IMG/VR virus record: IMGVR_UViG_3300017788_004196
Location: 1 to 20,290 of that record
Reading direction: 5' to 3' (one strand)
Length of the DNA stretch: 20,290 nt
Source of the DNA: a virus
Positions 1-6,058 of this stretch are shown piece by piece. The stretch's first letter is position 1; every line of letters begins with the position of its first letter. The position numbers and the translations under genes were made by a program. The notes under the pieces were generated by a model. That model was not told the origin of the DNA. It saw only the letters and a list, made by a program, of their open reading frames with translations, and ran no database searches.

Positions 1-2
1 AA

Positions 3-398
3 AACATAATTGCCGGAATACCCCTTAATACATATGTTAAGAATAAAGCAGATATTCAAAAAGCGATTGACGGGGCATTGTTTTATCACGCTACCATATT
101 GTTGGGCGATGCTATAAAAAATGTTGCTTCTTCTAAATTAGGCGGTCTCAATTCCCAAGAAGGTATAGTGATAAGAGATACTTCTATTTCACCAAATCCT
201 CTAAAAATAACTGGCAGTTTTATTACAGGTAAAGAAGCAGGTAAGATAAAGCAGTTAAAAGCCGGGGAGAGTGAAGAGGGTATAAAAGGATTTATAAAAA
301 ATGTGCAAAAAGTAGAAAATAAATCTAATTATCAAACAAATCCTCCTTATGGAAGAGAAGGTTCACAGCAACGATTAACACCGGGAATTAACATATGA
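3..398 (+). CDS. Partial phage protein with ligase-like EGIVIRD motif (C-terminal part)
   Basis: The reading frame is open from the left edge of the window, so only the last 131 residues are seen and the true start lies upstream. The visible part contains NSQEGIVIRD, which resembles motif IV (EGxVxR) of nucleotidyltransferase-type DNA or RNA ligases. A beta-rich stretch (NPLKITGSF) and a Lys/Asn-rich tail follow. Marine T4-like phages carry DUF6267-type proteins with such a motif next to an HxGH nucleotidyltransferase, and the next gene here is exactly that. The stop overlaps the next start as ATGA (395-398), indicating translational coupling. The coding call is firm. The ligase-like label rests on one motif and is tentative; the N-terminal catalytic lysine region would have to be read upstream. 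Confidence 0.6.
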   Translation, partial: NIIAGIPLNTYVKNKADIQKAIDGALFYHATILLGDAIKNVASSKLGGLNSQEGIVIRDTSISPNPLKITGSFITGKEAGKIKQLKAGESEEGIKGFIKNVQKVENKSNYQTNPPYGREGSQQRLTPGINI

Positions 399-1045
399 AA
401 TTTGACATATTAGTAGAACAGTTGCTGCAGAACACTAAAAATAATTTATTAGTTATGTTCCCGGGGCGCTTTCAACCTTTTCATATTGGTCATAAGCGTT
501 TATATGATATGGCTAAAAAACAGTTTCCGGGTGCTGATTTTTTTATAACTACTGCAGATGAGATTGCTAAAGTAAGTGATTCTTCGCGTTATCCTTTTAA
601 TTTTGCAGAAAAAAAAGAAATAATAAAAGCTGCCGGTATTCCTGAAAATGAAATAGTACAAGTAAGGCAACCTTACAAGCCTTTAGAAATATTAAAAAAT
701 TACGATCCAAATGTTGCTAAAGTAGTTTATATTGTTGGTAAAAAAGATATGGAATCGGATCCGCGTTTTAAATTTGGTTTAACAAAAAAAGGAACACCCA
801 CATATTTTCAGCCCTTTAAAGATTTAACACAGATGGATCCTTTTAAAGAAGATGGTGGCCATGGATACATTTATGCACCTGCGACTTTACAATTTAACTT
901 AGGGGGGAGAAAGATTTCTAGTGCAACAGAGTTAAGAACCCTTTATAAGGCAGGAGATGAGGCAACCAGAAAGAGCTATATTGCAGAAATTCTAGGTAAG
1001 TATGATCCAAAGATTTTTAATTTGTTTAATCAAAAGTTAAGTTAA
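395..1045 (+). CDS. HxGH nucleotidyltransferase (cytidylyltransferase/NMN adenylyltransferase-like)
   Basis: A 216-residue protein of the nucleotidyltransferase alpha/beta-phosphodiesterase superfamily. Residues about 22-34 read FPGRFQPFHIGHK, carrying the GRFQPFHxGH nucleotide-binding signature. ISSATELR near residue 174 matches the C-terminal ISSTxIR-type motif. The family transfers AMP or CMP to a phosphorylated substrate, as in NMN adenylyltransferase or phosphopantetheine adenylyltransferase; the substrate cannot be told from sequence. The core is preceded by about 18 residues (MKFDILVEQLLQ...) resembling the leader on other virion-type genes here, such as MKFDDLYNALVNE at 4234, so the enzyme may be packaged in the capsid. 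It overlaps the preceding gene by 4 nt (ATGA) and converges with the next gene with a 4-nt overlap. A NadR-like kinase at 8492 could complement it in NAD salvage, but this is inference. Confidence 0.8.
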   Translation: MKFDILVEQLLQNTKNNLLVMFPGRFQPFHIGHKRLYDMAKKQFPGADFFITTADEIAKVSDSSRYPFNFAEKKEIIKAAGIPENEIVQVRQPYKPLEILKNYDPNVAKVVYIVGKKDMESDPRFKFGLTKKGTPTYFQPFKDLTQMDPFKEDGGHGYIYAPATLQFNLGGRKISSATELRTLYKAGDEATRKSYIAEILGKYDPKIFNLFNQKLS

Positions 1046-1677
1046 CGTTTTTTTGATTCTAAAAGTATAATTGTTTCTAGTAAAACCTTTTCTAATGTTT
1101 CTTTAGACTCTTTCTTCAATACAGTGCGTAATCTATTTAAAAGTTGATCTCCTCCAGAATTAATAGCTTTAAAGAGATCTTCTTCATTACTTTCTTCAAA
1201 ATTGCCATCACCGCACATTCCGTGAACCGGGTTCTTTGCAGCTTCATAATCTTCATAACCAAAAACTGATTCTAATTGATCGTGTGCATTTGTAATCTTA
1301 CTCAATACCCATGCTTCTATATTCTCTTTACCGTTAAGTAGGTCATGAAGCATTGCAGATAGTTTAAAGATTCTAAATAAGAGTTGTCTTGACATTGTAC
1401 CGTTACTGTCGTAAGTGGAGGGATCATGGCCTTCACATTCTTCACTAGGATTTTGATTAGCTATACATTCGGGACAATTGTTACAAGAACAGCCCTTAAC
1501 AGCAGCATGGCAATGTTCTTCTTGTTCTGCACAATCTCTTTTAGGTGGTAAAGAAATTTTAGTAACTTTATTTGGTGTAGGTGTAACTCCTTCGTTATCA
1601 CCCTTAGGACCAATGTTCATTTCATTGATCTTTTGATTATAGATTTCGTTTAAAAGATTAAAGTCTTTGGCGAACAT
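1042..1677 (-). CDS. Virion-type protein with Cys-rich linker
   Basis: A 211-residue protein. The N-terminus (MFAKDFNLLNEIYNQ) resembles the short amphipathic leader of other late genes in the window and ends near INE, a possible gp21-type protease site. Residues 49-81 hold seven Cys (49, 56, 63, 65, 68, 71, 81) plus several His, a possible metal-binding or disulfide region. Residues 95-146 (MSRQLLFRIFKLSAMLHD, then EAWVLSKIT, then a YEDYE end) match a helical domain I recognise from small virion-associated proteins of cyanophages and marine T4-like phages; its function is unknown. The C-terminal third is helical and charged. An AATAAATA late box lies 5 nt before the ATG. It is probably a structural or internal head protein, expressed late. 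The exact role is not known. Confidence 0.7.
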   Translation of the reverse strand: MFAKDFNLLNEIYNQKINEMNIGPKGDNEGVTPTPNKVTKISLPPKRDCAEQEEHCHAAVKGCSCNNCPECIANQNPSEECEGHDPSTYDSNGTMSRQLLFRIFKLSAMLHDLLNGKENIEAWVLSKITNAHDQLESVFGYEDYEAAKNPVHGMCGDGNFEESNEEDLFKAINSGGDQLLNRLRTVLKKESKETLEKVLLETIILLESKKR

Positions 1678-1682
1678 ATAAA

Positions 1683-1690
1683 TATTTATT
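1683..1690 (-). promoter_or_regulatory. Late promoter box (AATAAATA) for the 1042-1677 gene
   Basis: Read on the minus strand this is AATAAATA, one base off the T4 late consensus TATAAATA. It ends 5 nt before the ATG of the minus-strand gene. No Shine-Dalgarno sequence lies between box and start. The same 5-nt geometry recurs upstream of genes at 1709, 2429, 3807, 4971 and 9238. Confidence 0.6.
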
Positions 1691-1695
1691 CAAAA

Positions 1696-1703
1696 TATAA
1701 ATA
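1696..1703 (+). promoter_or_regulatory. Late promoter box (TATAAATA) for the DUF5872 gene
   Basis: A perfect match to the T4 late promoter consensus recognised by the gp55 late sigma factor. It ends 5 nt before the ATG at 1709, so the expected transcription start lies at or next to the start codon. No ribosome-binding site is visible. Confidence 0.75.
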
Positions 1704-1708
1704 ATTTT

Positions 1709-1996
1709 ATGTTATTCGAAAAAGCATTTATCTATGCATTAGAACAAGATATACTGTTAGAGAAAAAAGGTGCACGTTGTACTAAAGTAACTGGACAACA
1801 ATCTTCTACGAGAAAAGATAAAAAGTATATGAGATGTACTAAAGTAAATGGTAAGTTAAAACGTGTACATTACGGCGATCCGAATTTAAGAATTAAAAAG
1901 TCTAACCCTGCTAAAAGAAAATCATTTAGAGCTCGTCACAAATGCTCTTCGGCTAAACCTGGTACGGCTAAATATTATAGCTGTAAGAACTGGTAA
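1709..1996 (+). CDS. DUF5872-type basic phage protein
   Basis: A 95-residue, strongly basic protein. Residues 1-16 (MLFEKAFIYALEQDIL) form a leader similar to those of neighbouring late genes. Two near-repeats (ARCTKV and MRCTKV) follow. The C-terminal half, from YGDPNLRIKK through RKSFRARHKC to SCKNW, matches the DUF5872 domain. That domain is common in marine T4-like phages and also known from giant viruses, and its function is unknown. The basic charge and paired Cys suggest nucleic-acid or metal binding, possibly as an internal virion protein. The start at 1709 is supported by a perfect late box 5 nt upstream and by the leader. The 3' end overlaps the convergent deaminase gene by 22 nt. 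Confidence 0.82.
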   Translation: MLFEKAFIYALEQDILLEKKGARCTKVTGQQSSTRKDKKYMRCTKVNGKLKRVHYGDPNLRIKKSNPAKRKSFRARHKCSSAKPGTAKYYSCKNW

Positions 1997-2382
1997 CCAT
2001 TGCCGGTTGAATAATATACTTTCTTAAAGTTTAACTGATCTAAAAGAGACGTACAACCATTGCACGGTTTCGAAAGGTCTAATTGATGGTTTCTATTGAT
2101 ACGAGTATTAACAATAGTATAACGAGAACAGTCCTCTTCACCTAATTTTAATATAGCAGAAAGCTCTGAATGTACACCTATTGTATGAGATATATCTTCG
2201 CCTCTCCTATTAAAAAACCCTATTTTTAAATTTTTTGGATGGGTTTTGTTAGGATTATTAATACCAATAGAAATTAGCCTATTTTTTTGAAAAATAAACG
2301 AGAAATGCTTACAGCGATAATCACCATGCTTTTTTAGTAAAGCATAAGAAATTTCTGTGCATTTCTTAAAAATATTGTCCAT
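1975..2382 (-). CDS. Zinc-dependent cytidine/deoxycytidylate deaminase family protein
   Basis: About 135 residues with the deaminase zinc signature: HSELSA (HxE, with Glu as proton shuttle) followed by SKPCNGC (PCxxC). The family hydrolyses the exocyclic amine of cytosine or adenine nucleotides. In phages it is usually dCMP deaminase, supplying dUMP for dTTP synthesis. The protein is at the short end for the family and lacks an obvious allosteric dCTP-binding insert, so substrate assignment is uncertain, and base or tRNA deamination is not excluded. An ATG at 2395-2397 would add five residues. I prefer the ATG at 2380-2382 because a TATAAT box sits 6 nt upstream of it, matching the geometry seen for folE and queE. 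Early expression is likely. Confidence 0.8.
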   Translation of the reverse strand: MDNIFKKCTEISYALLKKHGDYRCKHFSFIFQKNRLISIGINNPNKTHPKNLKIGFFNRRGEDISHTIGVHSELSAILKLGEEDCSRYTIVNTRINRNHQLDLSKPCNGCTSLLDQLNFKKVYYSTGNGYQFLQL

Positions 2383-2388
2383 GATAGT

Positions 2389-2417
2389 ATTATACATGAA
2401 AACGTCATTTTAATCCA
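2389..2417 (-). promoter_or_regulatory. Sigma70-like promoter of the deaminase gene
   Basis: On the minus strand TGGATT (2417-2412) is followed after 17 nt by TATAAT (2394-2389). The ATG at 2382 begins 6 nt after the -10 box. The -35 element is weak. The -10 element overlaps the longer version of the open reading frame, which argues for the shorter start. Confidence 0.45.
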
Positions 2418-2423
2418 TAAATA
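2416..2423 (+). promoter_or_regulatory. Late promoter box (CATAAATA) for the protease-like gene
   Basis: CATAAATA ends 5 nt before the GTG start at 2429. It overlaps by two bases the -35 element of the divergent deaminase promoter, so early and late transcription diverge from a very compact region. No Shine-Dalgarno sequence is present. Confidence 0.65.
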
Positions 2424-2428
2424 TTATA

Positions 2429-3088
2429 GTGCAGACGTTTAAAGAGTTTTATGACAAGCCTATATTTGGTGTAACAGAATATATAGATGTTGATGGTGTT
2501 GGTAAGCTAAAAGCCAAAATTGACAGTGGTAATGAGGCGTACAATGTAATTCACGGAGTTGATGTTTCAGAAGAGGGGGAAAATATTTCATTTACTACTG
2601 TAGAAGGTAAGCGAATAAAAGCTCCTAGAGACGGCGAGATAAAAATACATATAGGAAGTGGTGTAAAGGAAGACAGGCCTATTGTTAAGCTTAACATAAA
2701 AATAAACGGTAAAGAATATAAGGATGTTCCTTTTAGTGTAGCAGATCGATCAGAGAATGAAGATCCTATTTTAGTTGGTGAGCCATTTTTGAAACATTTA
2801 AATGCAGTGATTGATGTTAATAAAGAGCTACATGAATCTACAAAATATAGAGTTGTAGCTTTAAATAGAAAAGATAATCTAGCTAAAGATTGGAATAGAC
2901 CTAGTTATTCGGAAAATGCAATACGTGCAATTGCTAATAAACAGAAAACTTTAATTGTAAGTAAAAGTGGTAGCCCTAAGTTTAAGGGAGAAGATGTTTT
3001 AAAAATATATAACCCGGAAACAAAAAAGCCTTTTATAATTTTTAAAAAGAAATCAAAAACCGCGGAAACCGATACTCCTCAAGATTAA
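2429..3088 (+). CDS. RimK/LysX-associated retropepsin-like (ATP-dependent zinc protease family) protein
   Basis: A 219-residue protein starting with GTG. After the leader, residues 13-35 (FGVTEYIDVDGVG...KAKIDSGNEA) carry the Asp-Ser-Gly motif (D32-S33-G34) of the retropepsin-like fold found in RimK-associated 'ATP-dependent zinc protease' proteins (Pfam Zn_protease). DPILVGEPFLK near 112-122 matches the second conserved strand-turn of that fold. Peptidase activity is unproven even in cellular members. The N-terminus MQTFKEFYDKP closely resembles the T4 capsid-targeting sequence MKTYQEFIAE, so the protein may be packaged or act in the prohead. The late box 5 nt upstream fits a virion role. 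The C-terminal 80 residues are Lys-rich and unrecognised. Confidence 0.75.
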   Translation: MQTFKEFYDKPIFGVTEYIDVDGVGKLKAKIDSGNEAYNVIHGVDVSEEGENISFTTVEGKRIKAPRDGEIKIHIGSGVKEDRPIVKLNIKINGKEYKDVPFSVADRSENEDPILVGEPFLKHLNAVIDVNKELHESTKYRVVALNRKDNLAKDWNRPSYSENAIRAIANKQKTLIVSKSGSPKFKGEDVLKIYNPETKKPFIIFKKKSKTAETDTPQD

Positions 3089-3104
3089 TTGTACGTTTTG
3101 ACTA

Positions 3105-3758
3105 TTAAATCAATTTTCTATTCTGGGCAAAGTCAACAAACTTATAAAACTCGTTTCTAGAATTATCCTTATCATCTAAGAATGCGCCAGACATTCTAGC
3201 TGTACGCATTGTAGAATCGTGTCTGATACCACGGTTCGAACAACAAGTGTGAGCTGCTTCAATCATAACAGCTACTCCCTTATTCTTAACACAAACTTCA
3301 TCAATATACTTGTGAATTTGCATTGTAAGGTTTTCTTGTACTTGAGGACGACGAGAAAACCAATCCACGATACGGTTTAGTTTACTAAGACCAATAACTT
3401 TTCCATCCTTTGCTGGAATATAAGCCACATGAGCAAACCCCATAAAAGGTGCATGATGATGTGAACATAGTGAGGTAACTTTAATATTAGTTTGCGATAC
3501 AATCCCATCATACTTATCTACATTATCAAAAGCGGTAATCTTTGGTGGTTCGCTATAACAACCCCAAGCAAAATCTTCTACAAATGCCTTAGCAACTCTA
3601 TGAGGAGTATTAGCACTATTAGGATCATTTCTCCAATCATAACCTAACGCATCCATATAAGCTTCATAAGCCTTAGATGCTTTTTCTATTATTTGTTCTC
3701 TTTCTTCTTGTGTATGAGGGTGATTGTGATTCGCAAAAGCTAATTTTTTCTTAAACAT
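3105..3758 (-). CDS. folE: GTP cyclohydrolase I (FolE), first step of 7-deazaguanine synthesis
   Basis: A 217-residue protein, the usual length for FolE. It converts GTP to 7,8-dihydroneopterin triphosphate. The active-site zinc ligands are visible: C98 and H101 in SLCSHHHAPFMG, and C172 in AAHTCCSNRG. TPHRVAKAF at 51-59, GLSKLNRIVDWFSRRPQVQE at about 123-142 and the C-terminal TARMSGAF are family signatures. With QueD (5405) and QueE (7749) in the same window, its product most likely feeds 7-carboxy-7-deazaguanine rather than folate, since no other folate gene is seen. The gene has its own sigma70-like promoter, TTGATC, 16 nt, TATAAT, placed only 7 nt before the ATG. It converges with the protease-like gene, leaving a 16-nt gap. 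Confidence 0.96.
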   Translation of the reverse strand: MFKKKLAFANHNHPHTQEEREQIIEKASKAYEAYMDALGYDWRNDPNSANTPHRVAKAFVEDFAWGCYSEPPKITAFDNVDKYDGIVSQTNIKVTSLCSHHHAPFMGFAHVAYIPAKDGKVIGLSKLNRIVDWFSRRPQVQENLTMQIHKYIDEVCVKNKGVAVMIEAAHTCCSNRGIRHDSTMRTARMSGAFLDDKDNSRNEFYKFVDFAQNRKLI

Positions 3759-3765
3759 ATTAGCT

Positions 3766-3793
3766 ATTATATGATAAGATGTAACGAGATCAA
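3766..3793 (-). promoter_or_regulatory. Sigma70-like promoter of folE
   Basis: On the minus strand TTGATC (3793-3788), a 16-nt spacer and TATAAT (3771-3766) lead to the folE ATG after 7 nt. The queE promoter has the same arrangement. Transcription should begin at or just before the start codon, predicting a leaderless mRNA. The -35 box abuts the late box of the divergent gene. Confidence 0.7.
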
Positions 3794-3801
3794 CATAAAT
3801 A
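3794..3801 (+). promoter_or_regulatory. Late promoter box (CATAAATA) for the 3807 gene
   Basis: CATAAATA ends 5 nt before a GTG at 3807, the same arrangement as the GTG gene at 2429. It decides the start of the downstream gene: the ATG at 3771 lies upstream of this box and inside the folE promoter. Confidence 0.65.
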
Positions 3802-3806
3802 ATAAT

Positions 3807-4244
3807 GTGAAATATAATGACTTAATTCTTGAAAGCTTAAAGAAAACAGCTTTAAAGAGAGTTCGTATAAAAGTAGATCCCGCTCTTGTTACTAAAGAGG
3901 CAGACTTCTCAAGGTGTGATGGTTATGAGGGATATGTATTAGAGGAAGGTAAAGGTCATTTAAAAATTTTAGTAATAAATCCTGAATTAGGTATTGAAGA
4001 TATACCAATTGAATTTATTGAAGCTATAGCTGATCAAGCTGATTACGATTCGTTTTGCTTATTGAAGGAATATATTATTAAGAGTCTTTTACATGATGGT
4101 AAGACAGAGAGCGACCCTATTATTGAACAAATTAGAAATTCCAATAATATTAACGATATCGAGCAATATATAATACAGTGTGGGTATAATAGTGAAAAGT
4201 TAGCCCAATTATATAAAAACTTTTTAATGAACGATGAAATTTGA
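3807..4244 (+). CDS. Unrecognised phage protein, probably late and virion-associated
   Basis: I do not recognise this 145-residue protein. The frame is open from an ATG at 3771. The GTG at 3807 is the better start because a CATAAATA late box lies 5 nt upstream and the resulting N-terminus, MKYNDLILESLKK, matches the leader type of MKFDDLYNALVNE (4234) and MKFDILVEQLLQ (395). The middle (RVRIKVDPALVTKEADFSRCDGYEGYVLEEG...LKILVINPE) looks like a small beta-barrel. The C-terminal 70 residues are helical and acidic. Its last 11 nt overlap the next gene, suggesting co-translation with the Ala/Gly-rich virion protein. Function unknown. Confidence 0.68.
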   Translation: MKYNDLILESLKKTALKRVRIKVDPALVTKEADFSRCDGYEGYVLEEGKGHLKILVINPELGIEDIPIEFIEAIADQADYDSFCLLKEYIIKSLLHDGKTESDPIIEQIRNSNNINDIEQYIIQCGYNSEKLAQLYKNFLMNDEI

Positions 4245-4935
4245 CGATCTATATAATGCATTGGTGAATGAGGCGCCAATGTCCTCATTTTTAAGTAGAC
4301 TAGGAAAAGGTGTAGCTGCAGCTACCCCGGGTGTTGCGCGCGGTACCGCAGAATTAGCTAAAGGTGTAGGCGGGGTGATAGGTACTGCTGCTAAAAATGT
4401 AGGTAAGACTGTTTTCGGTACGCCTGGAGCTGTTAAAGCTGCAAGAGAATTTATGATAGGTCAGGGTGGTCAGCCAAGATTTGGAGATGACCCGGCGGGT
4501 GCAATAAAGAACCGTATAGATAAAATAGGAAGTAAAGAAAAGAAAGAGGGTGAACCGGATGTAGAAGAGTTTGATAAAAATACTGTAAAGGCTTTAATTG
4601 CTGGGCAGTCTGCATCCGGTCAATCTTCTACCTCTATAAAGCCTGCAATTACAGGGAGTACAACTTCAGGCACCGTTCAGGGTAGCGGTCAAGTCACACA
4701 AGGGCAAGCTATTACCGGTGGATTACCTGGATCGACGCCCGCGCAGACATCGACAACAGCTACAACTTCGCCCACCACTATTAATCAAACAGCAACTAAT
4801 GCAGCCAGGCTTATGGGCCGCGATCCTAAAGCTGGTGATGTTTTTACTTTACCAAGTAAATTTGGCCGTATTGAGAGATATAGGATTAAAAATGTTGGCA
4901 AAGATGTGATAGGTGCTACAAAAATAACAGCTTAA
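4234..4935 (+). CDS. Low-complexity Ala/Gly/Thr/Ser-rich virion-type protein
   Basis: A 233-residue protein. The leader MKFDDLYNALVNEAP ends in LVNE followed by Ala, close to the T4 gp21 prohead protease cleavage pattern (hydrophobic-x-Glu, then small). Residues about 20-75 are Ala/Gly-rich with repeated K-G-V and K-N-V units that could form an amphipathic or membrane-interacting helix. Residues about 130-190 are a Gly/Ser/Thr/Gln-rich linker. A basic segment (GRDPKAGDVFTLPSKFGRIERYRIKNVGKD) at the C-terminus looks like a small folded beta domain. It is probably a head-interior or structural protein; I recognise no enzyme motif. It overlaps the preceding gene by 11 nt. A 63-residue frame inside it at 4718-4909 is a shadow. 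Confidence 0.72.
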   Translation: MKFDDLYNALVNEAPMSSFLSRLGKGVAAATPGVARGTAELAKGVGGVIGTAAKNVGKTVFGTPGAVKAAREFMIGQGGQPRFGDDPAGAIKNRIDKIGSKEKKEGEPDVEEFDKNTVKALIAGQSASGQSSTSIKPAITGSTTSGTVQGSGQVTQGQAITGGLPGSTPAQTSTTATTSPTTINQTATNAARLMGRDPKAGDVFTLPSKFGRIERYRIKNVGKDVIGATKITA

Positions 4936-4957
4936 CAATAGATTTGTTATATTAGAG

Positions 4958-4965
4958 AATAAATA
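4958..4965 (+). promoter_or_regulatory. Late promoter box (AATAAATA) for the DUF3008-like gene
   Basis: AATAAATA ends 5 nt before the ATG at 4971. The spacer (ATTTT) is identical to that before the 1709 gene. No Shine-Dalgarno sequence is present. Confidence 0.65.
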
Positions 4966-4970
4966 ATTTT

Positions 4971-5210
4971 ATGCCTGCAAAATCCGAAAAACAAAAGCGC
5001 TTTTTTGGTGCTGTAATGGGTGCTAAAAAAGGTCAAAAAGGTGTATCCGGTGCTGCAAGAGAAGTAGCTAAAGAAATGCCTGAAAAAGAAATTAAAAAGT
5101 ACTTAAAGAAAGAATCATTTAACAGCACGGTTAATGATATTCTTAAAGAAATTCTTAACATTAAGCCGACAGAATCTAATGAGTCAAAAGAATCTAAGAC
5201 GTCTGAATAA
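4971..5210 (+). CDS. DUF3008-like small basic phage protein
   Basis: A 79-residue protein opening with MPAKSEKQKRFFGAVMGAKKG and continuing with GVSGAAREVAKEMPEKEIKKYL. This is the pattern of the small DUF3008-type proteins found widely in marine phages (MPxxSxxQxRFFGxxxxxKKG...). They are basic, about 60-80 residues long, and often near structural genes; function unknown. The conserved N-terminus fixes the start. A late box lies 5 nt upstream. The tail after residue 50 is Ser/Glu-rich and overlaps the next small frame by 32 nt. Confidence 0.8.
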   Translation: MPAKSEKQKRFFGAVMGAKKGQKGVSGAAREVAKEMPEKEIKKYLKKESFNSTVNDILKEILNIKPTESNESKESKTSE

Positions 5211-5343
5211 GTGCGGATTCTTTATTTTAGACGAAAATAATAACCCATTAATTTCAAAAGAGGGGAATCTACTATCCTTTTCATCTAAAGAAGAAGCAGA
5301 AAAATACCTAGCCGATAATAATATTTCCGGAACTGTAAAATAA
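5179..5343 (+). CDS. Small hypothetical protein overlapping the DUF3008-like gene
   Basis: A 54-residue frame starting at an ATG inside the 3' end of the preceding gene (32-nt overlap). The open frame extends further upstream to 5134, but the out-of-frame overlap would then be larger. Residues 12-50 (CGFFILDENNNPLIS... then FSSKEEAEKYLADN) look like a real small folded domain, with two strands and a helix carrying an EEAEKYL-type turn. No family is recognised. No ribosome-binding site is seen, so coupling to the upstream gene is likely. Confidence 0.5.
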   Translation: MSQKNLRRLNKCGFFILDENNNPLISKEGNLLSFSSKEEAEKYLADNNISGTVK

Positions 5344-5347
5344 TCAG

Positions 5348-5375
5348 TTGATTTTCAAGTAAGCACGGTTATAAT
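5348..5375 (+). promoter_or_regulatory. Sigma70-like promoter of queD
   Basis: TTGATT (5348-5353), a 16-nt spacer and TATAAT (5370-5375). Boxes and spacing match the folE and queE promoters, but the ATG of queD is 29 nt after the -10, leaving a short untranslated leader with no clear Shine-Dalgarno sequence. Confidence 0.65.
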
Positions 5376-5404
5376 ATTATAGATAATAGAAAAGATCTTT
5401 ACCG

Positions 5405-6058
5405 ATGATATACGAAAGTACAAAAGTTATTGAATTAGGTAGTTGTGCATTCAGGCAATGGAGAGCTGAAAGTCATTGCAAATTTGTACATGGATATAGA
5501 TTGCAAGCTAAGTTCTGGTTTGGTTGTTCCTCTCTAGATCATAGAAATTGGGTAGTTGACTTTGGTGGATTAAAGGGGTTAAAAGAAATTTTAGAAAAAC
5601 AATTTGACCATACATTATGTGTAGCGAGTGACGATCCATTGCTAGAAGGATTTAAATCTTTGCATGCTTCCGGTGGATGTGATTTAAGAATAATGCCGAA
5701 GGGTGTAGGTATTGAAAGAACCGCGGAATGGTGCTTTGAAAATGCTGATCGATATATTCGCGAAATTACAAACAATCGTTGTTGGGTTAATCAAGTAGAA
5801 GTATGGGAACATGAAAAGAATTCTGCAATTGTTACCCATGATATGGTAAATTCTGATGTACCTCCTATACCGGAAGCGCCAGCTGGACCGCCGGCTAATC
5901 AAGTAAGAGACTTCTTACAGGAAGTTGCAAAAGAAACCGGCGTTGATGTTACAACAGCCTTAAAGCATATACCACCTACTAATCAGGGTGCACGTGTGGG
6001 TAGTAAAGTTTCAACAGGGTTTTCGAATTTATTTGGCGGGACAAGCTGGGGTAAGTAA
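5405..6058 (+). CDS. queD: QueD-like 6-carboxytetrahydropterin synthase with C-terminal extension
   Basis: A 217-residue member of the 6-pyruvoyl-tetrahydropterin synthase/QueD family, which turns dihydroneopterin triphosphate into 6-carboxy-tetrahydropterin. Recognisable elements are C25-KFVHGY (catalytic Cys and H29), WVVDFGGLKGLKEIL at 49-63, FDHT (D68, H69) and the late Glu in VEVWEHE (E135). By eye, two of the three usual zinc His look changed. The HGH of E. coli QueD is HGY here, and the upstream FEAAH position is AFRQW. I have seen this form in other marine phages, so it is probably a working variant. The QueD core ends near residue 148. The remaining 70 residues are Pro-rich and then unrecognised (ending GGTSWGK), which is unusual for QueD. 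Confidence 0.9.
   Translation: MIYESTKVIELGSCAFRQWRAESHCKFVHGYRLQAKFWFGCSSLDHRNWVVDFGGLKGLKEILEKQFDHTLCVASDDPLLEGFKSLHASGGCDLRIMPKGVGIERTAEWCFENADRYIREITNNRCWVNQVEVWEHEKNSAIVTHDMVNSDVPPIPEAPAGPPANQVRDFLQEVAKETGVDVTTALKHIPPTNQGARVGSKVSTGFSNLFGGTSWGK

Noticed and set aside
1677-1684. A plus-strand TATAAATA overlapping the start of the minus-strand gene
   Set aside because: It is 24 nt upstream of the 1709 start, while a second perfect box sits at the usual 5 nt. The two are probably a by-product of AT-rich sequence and the oppositely oriented late box.
2383-2397. Longer deaminase start (ATG at 2395-2397)
   Set aside because: The extra codons contain the -10 box TATAAT, and the start at 2382 fits the 6-7 nt geometry of the other early genes.
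3105-3758. FolE as a folate biosynthesis gene
   Set aside because: No other folate enzyme is present, while two further steps of the 7-deazaguanine route are in the same window.
4043-4288. Minus-strand 81-residue frame
   Set aside because: It lies wholly opposite the end of the 3807 gene and the start of the 4234 gene, with no domain and no promoter geometry.
4718-4909. 63-residue plus-strand frame inside the 4234 gene
   Set aside because: Arg/Leu/Gln-rich translation of a repetitive Thr/Gly-rich stretch in another frame, a typical shadow.
5539-5902. Two minus-strand frames opposite queD
   Set aside because: They are antisense to a well-recognised QueD and have no known pattern.
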